Source of the DNA: Flavobacteriales bacterium
Lineage (GTDB): Bacteria > Bacteroidota > Bacteroidia > Flavobacteriales > Flavobacteriaceae
NCBI GenBank assembly: GCA_027003085.1
Contig: JALWYR010000256.1
Coordinates: 1-10,552, forward strand
Reading direction: 5' to 3'
Length of the DNA stretch: 10,552 nucleotides
Under the pieces are notes generated by a model that did not search any database, was not told the DNA's origin, and saw only the letters and a program-made list of their open reading frames with translations. Below are positions 6,070 to 10,552 of the stretch, in pieces. Numbering within the stretch: position 1 is the stretch's first letter; each line of letters starts with the position of its first letter. The translations under genes and the position numbers were made by a program.

Positions 6070-8355
6070 TTATGCTTCGTTTGCTTCGGCACGGTTGCCA
6101 GCCTTGGCCAAAGGTTTGTTGAGCTTGATGGATATTTTGATGATTTTCCGGAAACTATCCACCAAATCACGCGATTCGTTGAGCAAACTCATAAAGAAAG
6201 CCGAGTTCTTGGCATCCACCTGCTGGGTACGCACCCTTTGGATTTGATTCATAATGGCCGCATCGAGCAGTTTATCCAATTCGGACGAAGTTTTGTAGAA
6301 TTGTTTCAACTGGTCGAAATCGCGGGTTTCGAAGGCCTTTTCCACCAGGTTGATATATTCGGTAAATTTATTGCTAATGATGCGCAAATCTTCGATTTGC
6401 TCCGGCAAGAGCGGATGATGGTTGTTGTTTACATAATCCTTGGATGCCTTGGAAATAAAATGAATCGATTGGATGGCATCCTGCACGCGGTTGATGAGTT
6501 TGATATAATTGTTGGCTATTTTCATTTGCGATTCGTCCAACTGTTGAAGCAGATAATACAGCTGGTCGCGCAGTTTGTTGGCTTGCTTGAAAAATTTTCC
6601 GATTTCATCGTTGGCCCGGCGTAGTTTAACCACATCGTATCCGGCCAAACCCGTAAAAATATTTTGATAATCGTCGCGCAGTTCGTTAAGGAGTTTACGC
6701 AGGCGTTCAAAAGTTTTTTCCAGCACCTGACGCGTATCGTCCGACAGCACCAGGGAAATATTCAGCACTTCGGCCGCTTGTTCTTCGGTTTCCTTGCGGA
6801 AATGCAAATGATTGCGATACATCAAAAAGGCCGCAAGTGCCAGGATTATAAAGGCCGTCCACAATCCCCACCGGTAGAGCACCGACGCAAAGGTGGCCGA
6901 CACCGTAAAGGCAATCATGGCCGTAACAAACCATCCGGCAATCACGCTGATAACGCCCGCTATGCGGTAAACGGCACTTTCGCGCCCCCAGGCGCGGTCG
7001 GCAAACGACGAACCCATGGCCGCCATAAAGGTAACGTAGGTGGTCGAAAGCGGCAGGTGATAGGATGTCCCAATGCTAATCAATATGGCCGCCACCACCA
7101 GATTGACCGAGGCACGCACCAGGTCGAACTCAGCCACGTTTTTGCCCAGTTTTTTCGAGCGCTTGCTTTTGTCGGGAATTTGGAAGCGCGAATCGATCCA
7201 TTTGCGCACCTTTTCGGGAATAACGGCCGAAAGCACGTTGTTGATGCCAATGGCCGACCGCACAATACTGCGGGCCACCAGGTTGGATTCGAAGCGTTCG
7301 TCAATATCGCCCTGGGCCGACAAATCCAAGGCCGTCCGGGCCACTTTCATGGCCTTTTTGGAAAACCAAAGCGTGAGCACCATGATGGTTCCGGCGGCCA
7401 GAAGGAACAAGGTGGGCGTGGGCACTTTACCCGCCAAATCCTTCATCAAAAAAGTATGCGGATCGCCTCCGTGGGCCGTAACAAATTCCAAAGAATTGTA
7501 GGCTGCAATGGGCACACCTATAAAATTGACCAAATCGTTGCCCGCAAAGGCCAAAGCCAAGGAAAAGGTGCCCAGCAAAATGATGATTTTGAAAACATTG
7601 TAACGCAAAAACCGGTTGATCACATAGGCCAAAAACGTGCCCAACACAAAACTCCAAAGGATGATTTGAAGGCTGTATTCCTTGATGTAATGCTTCACAT
7701 CGTCGTAGAAGGGCGTGCCTTTCAGCCCTTTGAGCACAATAAAGTAGGCAATGCTGGCCAAGGCAATGCCTCCGAAAAGCGCCACGGCCACATTACGTTT
7801 ATACACGTCGTATTGAAACGAAAACACCAAGCGCGAAACAAACTGCACCAGGGCCGCCACGGCAAAAGCCACCACAACAGAAAGCAGGATGCCGCCAATG
7901 ATGAGCAGTGCCTTGGAACTGTTGATATACCGGGCCAAGTCGCCCAGTTGATACTCGGGACTTTCGTAGATTTTCCAAAGGCTCACGGCCACGGCCGCGC
8001 CCAGGAGTTCGAACACAATGGACACTGTGGTCGATGTGGGCAAACCCAGGCGGTTGAACGTATCGAGCAAAATAATGTCGGTGAGCATCACCGCCGAAAA
8101 AATGATGATAATCTCGTGGAACGTAAACATGCCGGGATGAAAAATCCCTTTCCGGGCCACTTCCATCATTCCGCTGGAAAACACGGCACCAAAAAGCACG
8201 CCCAAGCTGGCAACAATCATAATGGTGCGAAACGAAAAAACCTTGGAGCCCAAGGCCGAGCTCAAAAAGTTGATGGCATCGTTACTGACCCCTACCACAA
8301 GGTCAATGATAGCCAGAACGATAAGCGTCCCGACCAGGAGGTAATATATTTCCAT
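6070..8355 (-). CDS. pit: PiT family inorganic phosphate transporter with C-terminal PhoU-like domain
   Basis: This is an inner-membrane low-affinity phosphate permease driven by cation symport. The two inverted PiT signatures are present: GVSNDAINF (22-30) with LPTSTTVS (105-112), and AFAGNDLVNFIG (269-280) with LPLSTTYVTF (435-444). The membrane part covers about 1-515, with a hydrophilic loop at about 333-410 between the halves. Residues about 525-750 form a soluble, charged, helical region resembling PhoU, the phosphate-signalling partner that is often a separate gene next to pit elsewhere; here it is one polypeptide. At 761 residues it is far longer than E. coli PitA (about 500) but typical of the long form in Bacteroidota. 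A well-formed promoter lies upstream. The start MEIYYLLVGT leads straight into helix 1. The cation used cannot be told from the sequence. Confidence 0.93.
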   Translation of the reverse strand: MEIYYLLVGTLIVLAIIDLVVGVSNDAINFLSSALGSKVFSFRTIMIVASLGVLFGAVFSSGMMEVARKGIFHPGMFTFHEIIIIFSAVMLTDIILLDTFNRLGLPTSTTVSIVFELLGAAVAVSLWKIYESPEYQLGDLARYINSSKALLIIGGILLSVVVAFAVAALVQFVSRLVFSFQYDVYKRNVAVALFGGIALASIAYFIVLKGLKGTPFYDDVKHYIKEYSLQIILWSFVLGTFLAYVINRFLRYNVFKIIILLGTFSLALAFAGNDLVNFIGVPIAAYNSLEFVTAHGGDPHTFLMKDLAGKVPTPTLFLLAAGTIMVLTLWFSKKAMKVARTALDLSAQGDIDERFESNLVARSIVRSAIGINNVLSAVIPEKVRKWIDSRFQIPDKSKRSKKLGKNVAEFDLVRASVNLVVAAILISIGTSYHLPLSTTYVTFMAAMGSSFADRAWGRESAVYRIAGVISVIAGWFVTAMIAFTVSATFASVLYRWGLWTAFIILALAAFLMYRNHLHFRKETEEQAAEVLNISLVLSDDTRQVLEKTFERLRKLLNELRDDYQNIFTGLAGYDVVKLRRANDEIGKFFKQANKLRDQLYYLLQQLDESQMKIANNYIKLINRVQDAIQSIHFISKASKDYVNNNHHPLLPEQIEDLRIISNKFTEYINLVEKAFETRDFDQLKQFYKTSSELDKLLDAAIMNQIQRVRTQQVDAKNSAFFMSLLNESRDLVDSFRKIIKISIKLNKPLAKAGNRAEANEA

Positions 8356-8386
8356 CGGATTGCATTGAAAAGGTTGTTTACCGGCT

Positions 8387-8417
8387 CAAATTTAGGAATT
8401 ATATGTATGGTGTCCAA
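8387..8417 (-). promoter_or_regulatory. Promoter of the phosphate transporter gene
   Basis: This is the best promoter in the window. On the minus strand the -33 element TTG (8417-8415) is followed by a 20-base spacer and TAAATTTG (8394-8387), an exact TAnnTTTG. The ATG comes 31 bases later. No separate operator or Pho-type box was recognised. Confidence 0.65.
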
Positions 8418-8448
8418 GCTTTGCCCGAGTGATAAAATAATCTTTTTC

Positions 8449-8710
8449 AGGGCGCCCCGGCGCCTACGTTCGTGGCGGCTCCGCCGCACCGACAGGCGCT
8501 TCGGGACGACGGAGCGCCCTCCCGCCTGCCGGCACTCACGAGGCGCCGGCCGGGCTGTCCGCTTAAATTCGCCTCGGGCTGCTCTTGGCCCGCAATGCGT
8601 GGCGGTGCGGCTTCCCGCTGTCAGTCACCCCGCCACGGCGGGCCGGCGGCAGCCCATCGGCTCATACCGCTCCCATCCCTGGCGCGTGGGCCCGGGCGGC
8701 AGGCCGCCCT
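8449..8710. repeat. GC-rich multi-hairpin intergenic element (copy 1)
   Basis: About 75% GC, and it accounts for most of the 429-bp gap between the two transporter genes. The first domain is layered: AGGGCGC (8449-8455) pairs with GCGCCCT (8514-8520), GCGCCT (8460-8465) with AGGCGC (8494-8499), and an inner hairpin sits at 8472-8489. The second domain has GTGGCGG/CCGCCAC (8599-8605 with 8630-8636) enclosing a small GCGG-CTTC-CCGC hairpin (8607-8618), and GGGCGG/CCGCCC at 8694-8709. Two blocks, TCCGCT..CTCGGGC (8558-8579) and TACCGCTC (8665-8672), recur in reverse orientation at 10520-10396. No credible gene is present. It could be a structured RNA or a palindromic repeat; neither is proven. 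Confidence 0.6.
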
Positions 8711-8740
8711 CGAATACCGAACGCCGGTTTTGTGATTTTC

Positions 8741-8770
8741 GTTCTCCTACTGTAAACATTGTAGGAGAAC
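8741..8770 (-). terminator. Perfect 10-bp stem-loop after the antiporter gene
   Basis: GTTCTCCTAC (8741-8750) is the exact reverse complement of 8761-8770, with a 10-base loop. It lies 14 bases past the antiporter stop codon in its direction of transcription. The stem is not GC-rich and no U tract follows on the minus strand, so an intrinsic terminator is only one option; an RNA-stabilising hairpin or protein-binding palindrome is also possible. Confidence 0.5.
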
Positions 8771-8784
8771 TATAAAACCATAAG

Positions 8785-10263
8785 CTATGCCGCGGCAAAA
8801 CCGGCCGCCACAAACAACAAGGCCGCCAAGCCGGCACTCAACAAAGCATAGGGCAACTGGGTTTTAACATGGTCGATATGGTCGGTGGCGGCGGCCATAG
8901 ACGAAATAATCGTTGTGTCCGACACCGGCGAAGCATGGTCGCCGAACACACCTCCACTCAACACCGCCGCCAAAGCCAGTGGCAAAGAAACGCCCATATG
9001 CAAAGCCATGGGCACGGCTATGGGAATCATAATGGCAAAAGTGCCCCAGGATGTTCCGGTGGAAAAGGCAATAAACGCCGCCAAAATAAAAACCGTAAGC
9101 GGAAGCCATGCCGCCCCCAAAACATCCTTACCGATTTGGGCCAAATAAATGCCTGTGCCCAATTGCTTGGTAACAGCTCCAATGCCAAAAGCCATCATCA
9201 TCAACAGCGCCAGGGGCATCATTTCGGAAATACCTTTGAGCAGCCAATCCTGCATTTCGCCCCAACGGGCAATGCCTTGTGCCCTATACATAAGCATAGC
9301 CACAGCCAATGCCGTAATAACGGCAAACAACACGGCCGTGGAGCCGGAACCTTCACCCAGGGCGGCCAATATACGTTGCACACCGGTGGATTCGGGATGT
9401 TTCCGGGCTGCTGCATCCCATCCGGTAGCCAAAAGCAATACAGGCATCATCCCTATCATCACGGCCAAAGGCACAAGCATATTGCGGGCGCGGAATTTGT
9501 CGGTAACGGCCTCCACCGAGGTCAGCGCATCCGACACCAGGGGGCGCGCCCCTTCGTTGAGCACACGGCCTGTTTCGCGCACACGGCGTTCGGCTTTTTT
9601 CATCGGTCCGATGTTCCAATCCAGCAGAATAACCACCAAAACCAATAGCAAGGCAATCATGGGATAAAAATTGAAGGGTAAAGCGGCCAACATCCTCCCG
9701 AAAGGCTTGTCGAGGCCTTCGGTCAAAAGGAGGCCCATAATAAAAGCTCCCCAAGCATTGAAAGGTATCATCACCGAAGTGGGCGCACTACTCGAATCGG
9801 CAATGTAGGCCAACTTTTCGCGCGATATGCGCAGCCGGTCGAACAGCGGACGGAACACCGTTCCCACGGTGAGCGACGAAATGCTCGTTTCCACGAAAAT
9901 CATCACCCCCGTAAGCCAGGCGGCCAGTTGAATACGCTTACGCGGATTTTTTCCGCCGCTTCGTTGCATGAACTGTTCGGTGCGCAAAACAAAGCCGTTG
10001 ACGCCGCCCGATTTTTGAACAAACAAAATCAAGGCACCCACCAAGGCACTGAACATAATGGTTTTGGTGTTGCCGGGCGACCGGAACACCTCGACCAAGG
10101 CCATTACCGCATCATAGAACGCCCGAAGCGGATGCCAACGGTCGATAATCAAAAAACTCATCCAAATGCCGCCGAACAGGGCCACAAAAACGCGCCGGGT
10201 CCAAATGGCCAAAACAATGGCCAAAAGCGGCGGCACCACCGACCAAATACCGTAATGTTCCAT
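8785..10263 (-). CDS. NhaC family Na+/H+ antiporter
   Basis: This is an inner-membrane secondary transporter exchanging protons for sodium, or in some relatives for organic acids, to control internal Na+ and pH. The 492 residues contain about 11-12 hydrophobic segments in two related halves, as expected for the family. Diagnostic motifs are ETSISSLTVGTVFRPL (125-140), DSSSAPTSVMIPFNAWGAF (156-174), FSTGTSWGTFAIMIPIA (400-416) and GGVFGDHASPVSDTT (437-451) followed by DHIDHVKTQLPYAL. A charged cytoplasmic loop spans about 220-262. The ATG at 10263 lies 19 bases after an exact -7 box. The gene is isolated between two GC-rich repeat-like segments, so it is probably transcribed alone. The family is secure, but substrate (Na+/H+ versus malate-lactate-type exchange) cannot be settled from sequence, so no symbol is given. 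Confidence 0.92.
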   Translation of the reverse strand: MEHYGIWSVVPPLLAIVLAIWTRRVFVALFGGIWMSFLIIDRWHPLRAFYDAVMALVEVFRSPGNTKTIMFSALVGALILFVQKSGGVNGFVLRTEQFMQRSGGKNPRKRIQLAAWLTGVMIFVETSISSLTVGTVFRPLFDRLRISREKLAYIADSSSAPTSVMIPFNAWGAFIMGLLLTEGLDKPFGRMLAALPFNFYPMIALLLVLVVILLDWNIGPMKKAERRVRETGRVLNEGARPLVSDALTSVEAVTDKFRARNMLVPLAVMIGMMPVLLLATGWDAAARKHPESTGVQRILAALGEGSGSTAVLFAVITALAVAMLMYRAQGIARWGEMQDWLLKGISEMMPLALLMMMAFGIGAVTKQLGTGIYLAQIGKDVLGAAWLPLTVFILAAFIAFSTGTSWGTFAIMIPIAVPMALHMGVSLPLALAAVLSGGVFGDHASPVSDTTIISSMAAATDHIDHVKTQLPYALLSAGLAALLFVAAGFAAA

Positions 10264-10282
10264 AAGCTTTGCCCACTTTGAC

Positions 10283-10290
10283 CAAAAATA
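10283..10290 (-). promoter_or_regulatory. Promoter -7 box for the antiporter gene
   Basis: The minus strand reads TATTTTTG, an exact TAnnTTTG and identical to the accA box. It lies 19 bases before the ATG in AT-rich DNA. A second, poorer option is TTTG with a 19-base spacer to TAAATCCT further upstream on the same strand. No strong -33 element fits the first box. Confidence 0.55.
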
Positions 10291-10380
10291 CCGAAAAAAT
10301 ACATATCCGAGGATTTAAAACGAAGGTTTTCCCCCGCAAAGCCATCATCATCCTTACATGATGCTGCACAAGATAAAAAA

Positions 10381-10552
10381 TCCGCGTGCCGGACCGAGCG
10401 GTAATGGGGCGAAGGGTGCGACGCCTTTTTGTGCCGGCAACGGAGGCTTCGCCGCTCCGACAAGAAGACTCCGGTGCCGGCTTTACAAAAACCGGAGCGC
10501 CCGAGCCACATTGGAGCGGAGGGCCGGTTTCCCGAGCGCCCGAAGGGCGCGA
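10381..10552. repeat. GC-rich hairpin-rich intergenic element (copy 2, inverted, runs off the window)
   Basis: About 67% GC with no credible gene. Hairpins: a bulged stem at 10441-10459 with inner GGCTTCGCC, CTCCGGT/ACCGGAG (10469-10475 with 10491-10497), and GCGCCC-GAA-GGGCGC at 10536-10550. GTGCCGG occurs three times in direct orientation (10386, 10431, 10474). Read on the minus strand, TCCGCT..CTCGGGC (10520-10499) and TACCGCTC (10403-10396) match copy 1 in order and with similar spacing (117 against 107 bases). The minus-strand end runs into ATTTTTTATC (10380-10371), so transcription arriving from beyond 10552 might stop there, though the preceding stem is weak. The AT-rich 10291-10370 holds a 6-bp CATCAT/ATGATG hairpin (10346-10363). 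Confidence 0.5.

Noticed and set aside
6030..6170. 47-codon N-terminal extension of the barrel protein
   Set aside because: It would overlap the end of the phosphate transporter gene and bury a good signal peptide. The -7 box at 6053-6060 also lies inside it.
6070..6780. Separate PhoU gene after pit
   Set aside because: The PhoU-like region continues in the same frame as the transporter with no stop between them, so it is one fused protein.
6664..8775. 703-codon open frame on the plus strand opposite the phosphate transporter gene
   Set aside because: It is antisense to a clearly conserved transporter, runs on through the GC-rich intergenic element, and encodes a low-complexity mix rich in H, Q, N, G and R with no recognisable domain. 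It is a codon-bias shadow.
10374..10552. CRISPR array, suggested by the short repeats at 43-45 bp spacing
   Set aside because: The repeats are only 7 bases, there are three of them, the flanking sequence is not repeat-like, and no cas gene is present.

Overview
The window looks like chromosomal DNA from a member of the phylum Bacteroidota; the order cannot be fixed by eye. Three things point there: several genes carry the Bacteroidota-type -7 promoter element TAnnTTTG just upstream of their starts with no clear Shine-Dalgarno sequence; RecQ has the long Bacteroidota form; and the phosphate permease is the long PiT form with a PhoU-like tail. Coding DNA is near 50% GC.

Layout: positions 1-240 are a GC-rich (about 75%) palindromic intergenic segment. 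It is followed by accA (325-1278, +) and recQ (1397-3610, +). Five genes on the minus strand converge on recQ. Read in their own direction they are an NhaC-family Na+/H+ antiporter (10263-8785), a PiT phosphate transporter with a C-terminal PhoU-like domain (8355-6070), an outer-membrane beta-barrel-like protein with a very basic tail (6029-5088), an M48 metalloprotease lipoprotein (5059-4241) and a four-helix membrane protein of unknown function (4132-3617). recQ and the last gene meet tail to tail with 6 bp between their stop codons.

Functionally these are mostly housekeeping and envelope genes: the first step of fatty-acid synthesis (AccA), DNA repair (RecQ), phosphate uptake, sodium/proton exchange, and envelope biogenesis or quality control (barrel protein next to an M48 lipoprotein). 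The PiT, barrel and M48 genes are close enough (40 and 28 bp gaps) to be cotranscribed, yet a promoter-like -7 box precedes each one. I see no defence system, phage, transposase, CRISPR array, tRNA or rRNA.

The least explained parts are the three GC-rich intergenic segments (1-240, 8449-8710, 10381-10552). All are full of hairpins and lie beside AT-rich promoter DNA. The second and third share sequence blocks in inverted orientation and flank the antiporter gene. They look like copies of a structured intergenic repeat family. The other notable point is a RecQ that has lost all four of its usual zinc-binding cysteines.
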